Made by a program: the position numbers and the translations under genes. A stretch of 64,000 bases of DNA from Eubacteriales bacterium (GTDB taxonomy: Bacteria; Bacillota; Clostridia; Christensenellales; Aristaeellaceae), in the NCBI GenBank assembly GCA_028693055.1, contig JAQUWD010000015.1:1-64000 (forward strand), written 5' to 3'. Under the pieces are notes generated by a model. The model was not told where the DNA came from, did not search any database, and saw only the letters and a list, made by a program, of their open reading frames with translations. Positions 27,027-36,029 of the stretch are shown here, piece after piece (position 1 is the stretch's first letter; every line of letters begins with the position of its first letter).

Positions 27027-28599
27027 GCTATGGATTGCAGACCTTCAGGACGGGCGTTATCGTAACCCCGTCCTTTTTGCGGATTATTCCGACCCGGACG
27101 TTATTCGTGTGGGCGACACGTATTATATGACCGCCTCCTCCTTTAACTACACGCCGGGTCTGCCCCTTTTGACCTCGCCAGATTTGGTTAACTGGACGCT
27201 GCGCGGCTATGCCCTTCCCAACATTCCAGAAAAGCGCTACAACCTTCCTCGTCACTCCGAAGGGGTCTGGGCTCCCGCTATCCGTTATCAGGACGGATGG
27301 TTCATGATTTACTATGGTATGCCGGACGAGGGTATTTTCATGGTGCGTACCAAGGACCCGTTCCACGCATGGGAACAGCCGGTTTGCGTTTTGGCGGGCA
27401 AAGGACTGATCGATCCTTGCCCCTACTGGGATGAAAACGGCGACGCGTGCATTATTCACGGCTATGCCCGCAGCCGTATCGGTTTTAAAAGCTTTCTAGG
27501 AATCTTCCCCATGAATCGGGAAGGTACCAAAGCCACAGGGGCGGATCATCTGCTTTATAACGGTTTAGCTACCCAGCCAACCATCGAGGGGCCGAAGGCT
27601 TACCGCCGGGGGCAGTGGTTCTACCTCTTCGCCCCCGCGGGAGGGGTTGAGACCGGCTGGCAGACGGTGCTGCGTTCTAAAAGCCCCTATGGCCCCTTTG
27701 AAGAACGAATCGTATTGCGGCAAGGAACCTCTTCTGTCAACGGCCCCCATCAGGGCGCATGGGTGGAAACGCCCCATGGAGAAAGCTGGTTCCTGCACTT
27801 TCAATCCTTGGGTGCATACGGTCGTATTCTCCATTTGCAGCCGATGAAATGGACGCAGGACGGTTGGCCTGTAATCGGCGAGCCGCAACCGTCGGAACTA
27901 TGGGGACAGCCCTGCCTAGAGCATTCTAAGCCCACTGGCGTTGCCCCTTCTCCCGCGCTTTCTCTCCAAGCCTCCGATAATTTCACCGGGCCTGCGCTGG
28001 GCCTGCAATGGCAGTTCTTGGGCAACCATTACGACGGCTTCTATTCTCTGAGCGCCTGTCCGGGAGCGTTGCGCCTCTTTGCTCTACCCTGTGAGGGCGA
28101 GCCCGTCCTATGGCAATGCGCCCATGCCCTTAGCCAGAAGCTGGTGTGCCCGGAGTTCACCGCCACCGTGGAGCTGGACGCCCAAGCCCTACAGCCCGGT
28201 CAGCAGGCTGGACTGGCTCTAATGGGGGGACAGTATGCCTATCTGGCTGTACGCCGGGAGCTTTCCGGTCAAACGAACCTTGTTTACGTCCTGTCCTCCG
28301 GCTCGGGCGCTTCACGGAACGAAACGGTTCAGGCTCAGGTTTCATGCCCCTCCGAAATGGATAAATACATACTACAGTTTAGCATAACCAATCAGGACGG
28401 TCAGCCGAAGGCTGCTTTCTCTTATGGGGCTACAAACGCGCCGCTTCAGCCCATCGGAGAGGCTTTCGTTCCCGCCCGGCATACATGGGTAGGCGCAAAG
28501 CCCGCCCTGTTCTCTTACTCCACTGCTAGCCGTCCATCCTGCGGATACGTGGATTTCCGACGGTTCCAAGTCGTTACTGCGGCAGAGCCGCAATCATAA
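27019..28599 (+). CDS. Glycoside hydrolase family 43 (beta-xylosidase/arabinofuranosidase type)
   Basis: A 526-residue enzyme: five-bladed propeller (about 1-310) plus a C-terminal beta-sandwich of the GH43 C2 type ending in GYVDFRRFQV. Catalytic residues are visible: general base Asp in YSDPDVIRVGDTYYM, pKa-modulating Asp in LIDPCPYWDENG, and acid Glu in TIEGPKAY. Likely substrates are beta-xylosides or alpha-L-arabinofuranosides from xylan or pectin side chains; the subfamily cannot be fixed by eye. No signal peptide. ATG 27019 overlaps the end of the CE12 gene and follows AAGGAAA; this start gives the usual N-terminus. Confidence 0.9.
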   Translation: MDKLWIADLQDGRYRNPVLFADYSDPDVIRVGDTYYMTASSFNYTPGLPLLTSPDLVNWTLRGYALPNIPEKRYNLPRHSEGVWAPAIRYQDGWFMIYYGMPDEGIFMVRTKDPFHAWEQPVCVLAGKGLIDPCPYWDENGDACIIHGYARSRIGFKSFLGIFPMNREGTKATGADHLLYNGLATQPTIEGPKAYRRGQWFYLFAPAGGVETGWQTVLRSKSPYGPFEERIVLRQGTSSVNGPHQGAWVETPHGESWFLHFQSLGAYGRILHLQPMKWTQDGWPVIGEPQPSELWGQPCLEHSKPTGVAPSPALSLQASDNFTGPALGLQWQFLGNHYDGFYSLSACPGALRLFALPCEGEPVLWQCAHALSQKLVCPEFTATVELDAQALQPGQQAGLALMGGQYAYLAVRRELSGQTNLVYVLSSGSGASRNETVQAQVSCPSEMDKYILQFSITNQDGQPKAAFSYGATNAPLQPIGEAFVPARHTWVGAKPALFSYSTASRPSCGYVDFRRFQVVTAAEPQS

Positions 28600-28611
28600 G
28601 GAGCATCTGCT

Positions 28612-29961
28612 ATGGCAATTTCTGCTTGTGCCATCACCCGTTTTGTTGAAAGACTGCGTCAAGAGGACGTGTGCCTCCATGGGTTTGAGCTGCGACATAA
28701 CAGCGCCGTCCGAGCAGAAGGGTACTACGCGCCCTTTCGCAAGGGAGAACCTCATCGTATGTATTCCGTCAGTAAAAGCGTGGTATCGCTAGCCATTGGC
28801 CTGCTTGCACAGGACGGCGTGCTAAGGCTGGATGACCGTATCGCTAGTTTCTTTCCCGACCTACTCCCCGCCAATCCAGACCCACGTTTACTGCGTTTGA
28901 CCATGCGAGAGATGCTGCGAATGGCCACCTGCTATCAGCGCACCACCTACCGGGAGCGGGAAGACGCGAATTGGGCTGCAACCTTTTTTTCCGCGCCCGC
29001 CGACCACGAGCCAGGCACCGTCTTTGCCTACGATACCTCCTGCTCGCAGGTGTTGGCGCTTCTATGCCAGCGTTTAAGCGGCGAGCCGCTGCTGGGTTTT
29101 CTGAACCGCCGCATTTTTACGGTCATTGGCGCTAACGATCCCAAGCATTGGCTGACAGACCCCTCCGGCGTGCCGCAGGGCGGCACAGGACTTTGCATGT
29201 CCCTGCGGGATCTGGGAAAGCTCGCGCAGGCAATTTTAAACGATAACAGCGGCGCAATGCCTGTATCCTATCTGCAAAAAGCGGTATCCCGCCAGATCGA
29301 TACGCCGTTTCAAAAGAACCCGGAGGAGCGCTACGGCTATGGCTATCAGTTTTGGCGCACGCGCAACGGCTTTTCCATGTACGGCATGGGGGGACAGCTA
29401 GCCATATTCTGCCCTGAGCGCCAGCTGATCCTATGCACCATCGCTGATACCCGTTTAGATGCTTATGGCGTACAGCGCATCTATGACGCTTTTTATGAGG
29501 AAATCGTTAATGCGCCGGAAATCGGCAGGCTGCAAGTAGAAGAAGAGCAAGCGCTGGACGCGATGCTATCCAAGCTTCGCGTCGGCGCTTTGCCCCACGA
29601 CGATCATGCCCAAGCGCATTTTGCCAAAAGCTATCGCATGGAGGCAAATCCGCTTGGGCTCTGTAGCGTACAATTCAGTCACAACGAGCTTTCCTTCATT
29701 CGGAGGGAACAAACGGACGTCCTGCCCTATCGCTTTGGCGAGGTCACGCTGTCCCGTTTGAGCGGCATTCCCTGCTTGATATCGGCAGGCTTGGTTCGAG
29801 ACGGAACGCTTCGGCTACGCTGCTTCTTCATCGGCGACGCTCCCTGCGGCTTTGATATGCTGCTTTCCCAAAACGGAGCCTATCTGACCGTTCAATCACA
29901 GCGCTCCGGCGACCCCTTAACAGACCCATACGAGGGCTTTGCGTGGGGACAACAGGAATAA
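28612..29961 (+). CDS. Beta-lactamase-fold serine hydrolase (class C/esterase type)
   Basis: A 449-residue serine hydrolase of the beta-lactamase/EstB group. The SxxK motif is SVSKS (near residue 53), the YxN-like motif is YDTS (near 141), and YGMGGQL replaces the KTG box, as in esterases of this family. The C-terminal ~130 residues form an extra beta-rich domain. No signal peptide, so it is cytoplasmic; with CE12 and GH43 upstream, a role as glycan esterase is more likely than antibiotic resistance (inference). It is the last gene of the operon and ends three bases from the convergent LacI gene. Confidence 0.85.
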   Translation: MAISACAITRFVERLRQEDVCLHGFELRHNSAVRAEGYYAPFRKGEPHRMYSVSKSVVSLAIGLLAQDGVLRLDDRIASFFPDLLPANPDPRLLRLTMREMLRMATCYQRTTYREREDANWAATFFSAPADHEPGTVFAYDTSCSQVLALLCQRLSGEPLLGFLNRRIFTVIGANDPKHWLTDPSGVPQGGTGLCMSLRDLGKLAQAILNDNSGAMPVSYLQKAVSRQIDTPFQKNPEERYGYGYQFWRTRNGFSMYGMGGQLAIFCPERQLILCTIADTRLDAYGVQRIYDAFYEEIVNAPEIGRLQVEEEQALDAMLSKLRVGALPHDDHAQAHFAKSYRMEANPLGLCSVQFSHNELSFIRREQTDVLPYRFGEVTLSRLSGIPCLISAGLVRDGTLRLRCFFIGDAPCGFDMLLSQNGAYLTVQSQRSGDPLTDPYEGFAWGQQE

Positions 29962-29964
29962 AAG

Positions 29965-30981
29965 TCATTCCATATTTTCGATAATCTTGATCTGATTTTC
30001 CATGATAACCCGTTGATCCTCCAGCATTTGACCAGAGAGAATCATATCAAACGCAGCCTTGACAGAGCGATATCCCTGCTCCACAGGCTGCTGGCATACC
30101 ACCGCTTTAATCAAGCCCCGCCGCATCATTTCCCGCGTCGCAGGGATATCGTCGTAGGCGACCATGCAAATATCCTTCTTCCGCCCCGCGTCAATCACAG
30201 CCTGACAAACGTGCGCGGCTCCGGCGGCCACCACAAAAATGGCGTCGATCTCCGAATGCTCCCGAAGCATTTTCTGCGTTACCTCATAGGCAAGACAGCC
30301 GTTATCCATGGCGCTTTCACGGGCAACAATCGGTAGAGAGACGCACTGCCTCAAGCGTTTTTCAAATCCACGCTGTCTTAGCACATGGCCCATCAAGGTA
30401 GGCACGCCCTCAACAACGCCTACCTGCCCTTTTCCCTTCGTTAACAGCTCCAAAAGGGCGGCGGCTGTTTTACCGCCGGATTCATAATCACTGCCCACAT
30501 AGCAGCAACGGCATTCCACGGCGATATCGGTATTAACCGTCACCGTAGGAATGCCTTTTTGGATGAATTCAATCAAACGTTTTTCAATCGCCGGGTCGTT
30601 GATGGGTTCAATGACCAAGGCGCTTACCCGCCCGTCCATCTCGTCCAGAAGCGCTAGCTGCCGCTGTACGTCGTGGCCGCGCATCGTACGCTGGAGCAGC
30701 ACGGCGTCATAGGCGCTAAGCTCCTCCGCCGCCTTTGTGAACCCGCAGATGACGTCGTCAAAAAAAGCGTTTCCCTCACTGCATAAAATCGTACCGATCA
30801 CAGGGGCTGTTTTCTTTACGCTCAACGCTCTGCCCACGATACTCTTGGTATACCCCTCGCTTTCGATGGTACTCAAAATGAGCTGCTCCGTCTCCGGCTT
30901 TACTCTCCCCCGACGGTTCAGCACTCGGTCCACCGTGCCGCGGCTAACACCGCAAATTTGGGCTATTTCCTTGATCGTCAT
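29965..30981 (-). CDS. LacI-family transcriptional regulator
   Basis: A 338-residue repressor: N-terminal HTH (MTIKEIAQICGVSRGTVDRV) with the hinge SIVGRALS, then a type-1 periplasmic-binding-like sensor domain (VIGTILCSEGNAFFDDVICG onward). The sensor part resembles the ribose/galactose group. ATG 30981 is chosen over ATG 30987 because AGGAGAG is six to seven bases upstream of it. The gene has its own promoter in the short gap after the MATE gene. A likely target is the GH105-GH28 operon, which has a CG-centred palindrome at its promoter. Confidence 0.88.
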   Translation of the reverse strand: MTIKEIAQICGVSRGTVDRVLNRRGRVKPETEQLILSTIESEGYTKSIVGRALSVKKTAPVIGTILCSEGNAFFDDVICGFTKAAEELSAYDAVLLQRTMRGHDVQRQLALLDEMDGRVSALVIEPINDPAIEKRLIEFIQKGIPTVTVNTDIAVECRCCYVGSDYESGGKTAAALLELLTKGKGQVGVVEGVPTLMGHVLRQRGFEKRLRQCVSLPIVARESAMDNGCLAYEVTQKMLREHSEIDAIFVVAAGAAHVCQAVIDAGRKKDICMVAYDDIPATREMMRRGLIKAVVCQQPVEQGYRSVKAAFDMILSGQMLEDQRVIMENQIKIIENME

Positions 30982-31004
30982 GATCATCTCTCCTCGCAGT
31001 GACC

Positions 31005-31033
31005 ATCATAGGGAAAGCCTGTTAAAATGTCAA
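31005..31033 (-). promoter_or_regulatory. sigmaA promoter of LacI gene
   Basis: On the minus strand TTGACA (31028-31033), 17 bases, TATGAT (31005-31010): near-consensus. It lies between the end of the MATE gene and the LacI ATG, so the regulator can be transcribed independently. Confidence 0.85.
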
Positions 31034-31049
31034 GCGCATGGACAGCTCC

Positions 31050-32444
31050 TTACTTTTCCATAGGAACAGGCTGCTTATCTTCCTGCCCCTCCAGCTTCAT
31101 TCTATTTTTTCGCCATAGCCCCGTAAAATACAGGATAAACAGGATTCCAGTAGATATGCCGTTGCTGATGACCACGCTTAGCCAGATGCTGCGCACCCCC
31201 AAATGCAGCAAATCTCTGCATACAAATAAGGTAGCGAAGCGGAACACCCACAGCCTTGACGCATCCACAGCCATAGTGACCTCCGTATGTCCCGTGCCGT
31301 TAAAAAGCCCGCTGGTAGCGTTATAAATACCGTTTGTCCAGCACCAGAAGGCCATCAGGCTTAAGAAATCCGCAGCCATGGCAATCACGTCCGCGTCGTT
31401 GGTGAAGATACTAACGATAGCCGTTGAAACCGATGGGCGGGATAAAATTAACCCGCCGAACAGCAAGAATCCCACCGCGCACAGCATGGACAGGCGGTAG
31501 CCTTGATCGGCCCGCTCCACCTGCCCCGCCCCCATGTTTTGCCCCACAATGGTACCCACCGCCGACCCGATCGCGTTGGAAGGCAGCGATATCAGACCGT
31601 TCACCTTATTGCCAATGCCGTAAGCCGCAATCGCGCTAACGCCAAAGGCATACACGCTTCGGGACATCAGCAAAAAGCCAAGCTGCATGGTGCTGCCGCC
31701 CAAAGCCGTTGGCAGACCAATGCGCACAATGGCGGATAGCTTTTCTTTTTCGAAGCGAAAATGCTTCAGCTCCACATGCAGCGGCTCTTGCTGCCGCATC
31801 AGCAGGCAAAGGGCAATGGAAGCGGGTACAGCCTTTGACACGATCGTCGCCAGCGCCGCGCCCGTTGCGTTCATTTTCCACACCACCATGAACAGCGGAT
31901 CCAATATCATATTGACGGTAATGCCCAAGAAGTTAAGCAGCATCGGACGCACCGTATCTCCCTGCGCCTGCCGCGCCGACTGAAAAAGATTGACCATAAA
32001 CAAAAAAGGCATATCCAGTATCACCAATTGAAGATAAGCGATACTGCTCGCACGGGTTGCTCCTTCCGCCCCAAGCCAGTCCACAATCGACGGGGTAAAA
32101 AAGGAGCATAGCCCCGCGCAGGTTATGGCAAAAATCATGGTGCTGACAAAAATCTGGCTCACCATGCGCACGGCTTCCTTAGGTTTTCCCGCGCCTACGT
32201 ACTGGGCGATCATAATCGCACCCGCCACCGTGATACCGCTGCCAAAATTCACTACGATACTTTGCACTGGGGATACTAGGTTAATGGCGGCAAGCTGTTC
32301 CTTGCCAATCTGTCCCAGCCAGTAGGTATCGGTCAGGTTGTACATGGTTTGTAAAAAGCTAGATATCACCACAGGCACGGCAATGGACAGCATCGCCTTC
32401 CAGAGGCTGCCATGCAAAATGGCTTCGGAATCGCCGCGTTTCAC
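31050..32444 (-). CDS. MATE-family efflux transporter
   Basis: A 464-residue membrane protein with twelve predicted helices in two six-helix halves. N-terminal features (LWKAMLSIAVPVVISSFLQT, then LTDTYWLGQIGKEQLAAINL) are those of MATE/NorM-DinF proteins, and the duplicated QNMGAGQVERADQG in the second half matches AQYVGAGKPKEAVRM in the first. MATE proteins export cationic or other small molecules using Na+ or H+. GTG start with AGAGGTG six bases upstream, 11 bases after the isomerase stop. It is the last gene of the pectin operon, an unusual place for an exporter. Confidence 0.9.
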   Translation of the reverse strand: MKRGDSEAILHGSLWKAMLSIAVPVVISSFLQTMYNLTDTYWLGQIGKEQLAAINLVSPVQSIVVNFGSGITVAGAIMIAQYVGAGKPKEAVRMVSQIFVSTMIFAITCAGLCSFFTPSIVDWLGAEGATRASSIAYLQLVILDMPFLFMVNLFQSARQAQGDTVRPMLLNFLGITVNMILDPLFMVVWKMNATGAALATIVSKAVPASIALCLLMRQQEPLHVELKHFRFEKEKLSAIVRIGLPTALGGSTMQLGFLLMSRSVYAFGVSAIAAYGIGNKVNGLISLPSNAIGSAVGTIVGQNMGAGQVERADQGYRLSMLCAVGFLLFGGLILSRPSVSTAIVSIFTNDADVIAMAADFLSLMAFWCWTNGIYNATSGLFNGTGHTEVTMAVDASRLWVFRFATLFVCRDLLHLGVRSIWLSVVISNGISTGILFILYFTGLWRKNRMKLEGQEDKQPVPMEK

Positions 32445-32455
32445 CCAAACACCTC

Positions 32456-33286
32456 TCAGCCGTTGATCTGTTTTTCTACGAACTTACGGGAAGCCTCGGC
32501 GTTATCGGGCTTGGTATCCTCCAGCGTCATCTGCACGTTGGGCTTCTTCTCGCGAACAAACTTCGCTAGGGCGGCATAGTCCATCATGCCAAGCCCCGGC
32601 GCCAGCGAAACGATTCGTCCGGATTCCACCACATAGTCCTTCATATGAACGACGGCGATCTCGTCGCATAAAAGCTCCATAGCCTCGGCGAGCACGCTGT
32701 CGCGGCGGTCCAGATTATCCTGATGCAATAGATTGACCGGGTCAAAAATAATGCGAAGATTGGGAGAGGCGATCGCGTCTAATACCTTCCGCGCCCGTTG
32801 AGGGTTGGATACGATATGGGTGTAAACCGGCTCTATTGCGATAAACGCGCCCAGCTTTTCAGCCTCGGCTACCACGGGAGCCAAGCGGTCGATGAACAGC
32901 TTCAGGCTGTCCTCGGTATGGCTCTTCTCTGGGTCATAACGGTATTCCGCATTGGGATTTCCCGTTTCGGTGCCCACCACGCCAGCGCCCATCCAACGGC
33001 TCAATTGCAGATGAGCCACATATTTTTTCACCGTGCGGCGATATTCATTGACGTCCGGGTGCGCCAAATTGAGATAGCAGCCCAGCACCGCAATCTCCAT
33101 GCCGTCCATTTCTTGCCTGACCCTAGCGCCCAGCCCCGGCGTAGCAGCAGCCGGCTCCATCATGGCAGGAGAAATCACCTTCGATAACGCCACGTGAGCG
33201 CAATCAAATCCTTGCGTTTTCGCGTTTGCAGCCTTCTGTGCCAAACCGGCTCCCGCCACGTCGTGCAATCTAATGCCAATACTCAT
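32456..33286 (-). CDS. Sugar phosphate isomerase/epimerase-like TIM-barrel protein
   Basis: A 276-residue xylose isomerase-like TIM barrel. Metal-site motifs can be seen: FIAIEPVYTH, LRIIFDPVNLLH, IAVVHMKDYV and MTLEDTK, giving the Glu/Asp/His/Glu set of the family. It probably isomerises or epimerises a sugar or keto sugar released from pectin fragments; the exact reaction is not readable. ATG 33286 has GGAGGG six bases upstream and overlaps the tail of the GH28 gene region by none, one base after its TAG. Confidence 0.85.
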   Translation of the reverse strand: MSIGIRLHDVAGAGLAQKAANAKTQGFDCAHVALSKVISPAMMEPAAATPGLGARVRQEMDGMEIAVLGCYLNLAHPDVNEYRRTVKKYVAHLQLSRWMGAGVVGTETGNPNAEYRYDPEKSHTEDSLKLFIDRLAPVVAEAEKLGAFIAIEPVYTHIVSNPQRARKVLDAIASPNLRIIFDPVNLLHQDNLDRRDSVLAEAMELLCDEIAVVHMKDYVVESGRIVSLAPGLGMMDYAALAKFVREKKPNVQMTLEDTKPDNAEASRKFVEKQING

Positions 33287-33287
33287 G

Positions 33288-34835
33288 CTAATCCCTCCAC
33301 TCCAATTGCTCCACCTGTTCCGTTTCCAGCGTCTCCCCTGCATGACCGATGAGCGTTACCCCATGACAGACCAGCCGTTTTACATTGCTCACAATGATGC
33401 CGCGACCTTGACACGGCTCCACGCCGTCGGCCATAATCGCCCGCATGGGCTTTGCATCGGGCGCGAAACGGAAGGTTACGTCCTCCATGCGGAATTCCTC
33501 CACCGGCTGCTCGGGCAACCCCAAGAAATAAGCAGCGCATGCGCCGCAGTCCATGGCCTCCACCCTACGGAACACAATGGAGCCAATCTTGGGCGTGCCT
33601 TCATCAACCGGCTGGGCTTCTCGGTTTTGCACCGCTTGGCTGTGCCCGTCCGGGTCGCAGAAATACATGGCGTTAACGGTACAGGGTGCTTGGACGCTCT
33701 CCATACGCACATCCTCGAACAGGATATTGTCGATCACGCCGTCCTTTCCACGCCCTCGGCGGGTCTTGATTCTAAGGCCTCGATCCGTGTTGCGCATCAG
33801 GCACTTGCTGACCGTCACATTGCGCACGCCACCGGACATTTCGCTACCCACCGTCATGCCGCCGTGGCCGTTTTCCATCAGGCAATGGGCAATCAGCACG
33901 TCCTCGCAGGGCATTTTCAATTCGCGACCCATAAACAGCTTGCCAGCCTTCAAGGCGATACAGTCGTCCCCCAAAGAAAACCGTGCGCCCATCAAAGTAA
34001 CATCCCGGCAGCTTTCCGGGTCAAAGCCGTCGGTATTCGGGCTGTCCGCAGGGGCGGTTACGGTGATGTTGTAAAAAGACAGTCTCTGGGAAAAGTACGG
34101 ATGAAGGTTCCACGCCGGGCTGTTTTGAAAATGAAGCCCCTGTACGATTACATTCCGGCAGCGGCAAAGAAAGAGAAGCCTTCCTCGCCATGCCCCTTCC
34201 CGCTTTTTGGGGTTTTTCCACCAATTCTCTTTGGAGGCTTGCCCGTCCGCTGTGCCAAGGCCGTAGATCACTACGTCCTCAACCTCCACGCCGGTAAACA
34301 GTGCGGCGTACATGTCCAGCGGGTTACCCTCCCAGCTGCCCAAATACAGCTCTCCATTTTCATCCGTGCGCTCGATTCTGCCGGGCAAAATCGGCAATGC
34401 CGAACGCTCCGTCCCCATCAGCAGCACCGCGTCCTTAGCGATTTCCAGCCGTAGATGGCTTTTTAGAAACAGCGGGCTGACCAAATACCGCCCATTGGGA
34501 ATCAGTACCCGGCTCTTTTCTGGGCAGCAGAGAATAGCCGCCTGAATAGCCGCCGTGTCATCATGAACGCCGTCCCCCACCGCCCCGAAGCGTCGTACGT
34601 TCAGCGTATACGCTTCCTTTTCGGTTGTAAAGCGCAGCTCCGCTCCCTCGTCGGTTCTCAGGCAATACTCCGTATCCGGTGCAAGGTCAAATAGGCTGTG
34701 CACGACGGTTGTCGCCCTTTCGATTAGCTGACCATTCAGCCAAAGGCAAACAGGACGGCGGGTTTCATAAAGCCCGCCATCCTCTAGTAACACGGTTGCG
34801 CTACGCTGCCCCACATAAAGACATTTCAATTCCAT
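33288..34835 (-). CDS. Glycoside hydrolase family 28 (polygalacturonase)
   Basis: A 515-residue enzyme with an N-terminal beta-sandwich of about 75 residues (ending LRFTTEKEA) and a right-handed beta-helix starting at FGAVGDGVHDDTAAIQ. The four GH28 signature motifs are present: SPNTDGFDPES (about 264), GDDCIALKAG (about 289), GHGGMTVGSEMSGG (about 324) and RIKT (about 354), covering all three catalytic Asp and the His. It hydrolyses galacturonides, probably as an exo-enzyme given the extra N-terminal module. No signal peptide, so it works on imported oligogalacturonides. Four bases separate it from the upstream GH105 gene. Confidence 0.93.
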   Translation of the reverse strand: MELKCLYVGQRSATVLLEDGGLYETRRPVCLWLNGQLIERATTVVHSLFDLAPDTEYCLRTDEGAELRFTTEKEAYTLNVRRFGAVGDGVHDDTAAIQAAILCCPEKSRVLIPNGRYLVSPLFLKSHLRLEIAKDAVLLMGTERSALPILPGRIERTDENGELYLGSWEGNPLDMYAALFTGVEVEDVVIYGLGTADGQASKENWWKNPKKREGAWRGRLLFLCRCRNVIVQGLHFQNSPAWNLHPYFSQRLSFYNITVTAPADSPNTDGFDPESCRDVTLMGARFSLGDDCIALKAGKLFMGRELKMPCEDVLIAHCLMENGHGGMTVGSEMSGGVRNVTVSKCLMRNTDRGLRIKTRRGRGKDGVIDNILFEDVRMESVQAPCTVNAMYFCDPDGHSQAVQNREAQPVDEGTPKIGSIVFRRVEAMDCGACAAYFLGLPEQPVEEFRMEDVTFRFAPDAKPMRAIMADGVEPCQGRGIIVSNVKRLVCHGVTLIGHAGETLETEQVEQLEWRD

Positions 34836-34839
34836 TTTC

Positions 34840-35928
34840 TCAGCCCTCCGTACGATATTCGGCCCATGCCATCATAAAGGGGCCAACGCCCTTGCTATCG
34901 TCGGCTGTTTTAGGCTCCGACAGGTAATAAGCGACAGAGCCATCCCGCTTTTCACCGGGGCCAAGACCCGCCACCTTGCAAATATCCACAAGGTGAGCCT
35001 CTCCATCCTCTCCCTTTTGCAGCTTTTGTTCGACCAGTTTTTCAAATATCTCTCGGCCGATGGGAAGATACTTGTCGGGGTTTAGGGCATTCAGCCGCGC
35101 GCCCTTCATGATTGCATAAGCCGCCATGGCGCTGCCGGAGGTCTCGGCGTAATTGTGCTCTGCTTCGGGATGGTCGATAACCTGTAAAAACAAGCCCGTC
35201 TTTTCGTCGCGGTAGGGCAGCAGTCCGCGAACGGCTTTTTTGAATAGGCTTTCCACCTGATGATACTCATCGAACAGCTCCTCGCTCATCTGCTCCAGAC
35301 AGTCAACCAGCGCCATGAGCAGCCAGCCGGTAGAGCGCAGCCAGAAGTTTGGCGAACAGCCGGTGACCGGGTTAGCCCATGGCTGCGCCTTCTTTTCATC
35401 CCAAGCATGGTAAAAAAGCCCCTTTTTGGGGTCGTACAAATGCTTTTCCACCTGGCTCAGCTGCCCCGTAATATCCTTCAAGCGCTTCATGCCGTCAAGG
35501 CGCTTCTCGTACTCCATATAAAAGGGCAGCGCCATATAAAGCCCGTCCAGCCAAACCTGATTGGGATAGATGCTCTTATGCCAAAAACCGCCGTTTTGAC
35601 AGCGCGGATGAGCCAGCAGCCGTTCCATATGAAACTCAATGGCCTTTTGATAGCGGCTGTCTCCCGTTTCTTCCCATGCGAAAAACAACGCTTTGCCCGC
35701 ATTGATACTGTCGATATTGTACCCGTTCGTAGGATAGCTGGGAATGGAGCCGTCGCTTTCTATCGCGCGGGATAAATAATCCAGCGCAAAGGCTCGGTAT
35801 GCTTCTTCTCCTGACGCCCGATACAGGCGGATGCAGCCCGTCAGCACGCAGCCATCCTCGTAATTCCAGTAGGCTTTATACGGCTGATAATCGCGTAAAT
35901 AACGTTGAACATAGGCTTGAATATCCAT
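34840..35928 (-). CDS. Glycoside hydrolase family 105 (unsaturated uronyl hydrolase)
   Basis: A 362-residue alpha/alpha-barrel enzyme of the YteR/YesR type. QVWLDGLYMALPF (near residue 125) contains the catalytic Asp that hydrates the double bond of unsaturated galacturonyl or rhamnogalacturonyl ends; NGGFWHKS and SGSAMAAYAIMKG are other family elements. It removes the 4,5-unsaturated sugar left by pectate or rhamnogalacturonan lyases. The frame opens at 36018, but that start lies inside the promoter; ATG 35928 with GGGAGA close upstream is taken. First gene of GH105-GH28-isomerase-MATE. Confidence 0.92.
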   Translation of the reverse strand: MDIQAYVQRYLRDYQPYKAYWNYEDGCVLTGCIRLYRASGEEAYRAFALDYLSRAIESDGSIPSYPTNGYNIDSINAGKALFFAWEETGDSRYQKAIEFHMERLLAHPRCQNGGFWHKSIYPNQVWLDGLYMALPFYMEYEKRLDGMKRLKDITGQLSQVEKHLYDPKKGLFYHAWDEKKAQPWANPVTGCSPNFWLRSTGWLLMALVDCLEQMSEELFDEYHQVESLFKKAVRGLLPYRDEKTGLFLQVIDHPEAEHNYAETSGSAMAAYAIMKGARLNALNPDKYLPIGREIFEKLVEQKLQKGEDGEAHLVDICKVAGLGPGEKRDGSVAYYLSEPKTADDSKGVGPFMMAWAEYRTEG

Positions 35929-35970
35929 GAGCTCTCCCACGCGCGTTGTATTACCTGTCCCCAGAGCAGA

Positions 35971-35984
35971 TGAAAGCGCTTTCA
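35971..35984. promoter_or_regulatory. Perfect cre/LacI-type operator
   Basis: TGAAAGCGCTTTCA is a perfect 14-base palindrome that fits the CcpA cre consensus (TGWAANCGNTNWCA) at every position. It begins six bases downstream of the -10 of the GH105-GH28 promoter, covering the transcription start, where binding of CcpA or the nearby LacI protein would repress. Confidence 0.8.
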
Positions 35985-35989
35985 TTTCT

Positions 35990-36018
35990 ATTCTACCGTT
36001 TTTTACAGCAAGATGCAA
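35990..36018 (-). promoter_or_regulatory. sigmaA promoter of GH105-GH28 operon
   Basis: On the minus strand TTGCAT (36013-36018), 17 bases, TAGAAT (35990-35995). It lies 12 bases after the stop of the GH38 gene, so this operon is separate from the iol operon upstream. Confidence 0.75.
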
Positions 36019-36029
36019 CCTCTTTTTCC

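Noticed and set aside
33273-34454. 393-codon open frame on the plus strand
   Set aside because: It is fully antisense to the GH28 gene, whose four catalytic motifs are intact; its translation is His/Arg/Pro-rich and lacks a ribosome site.
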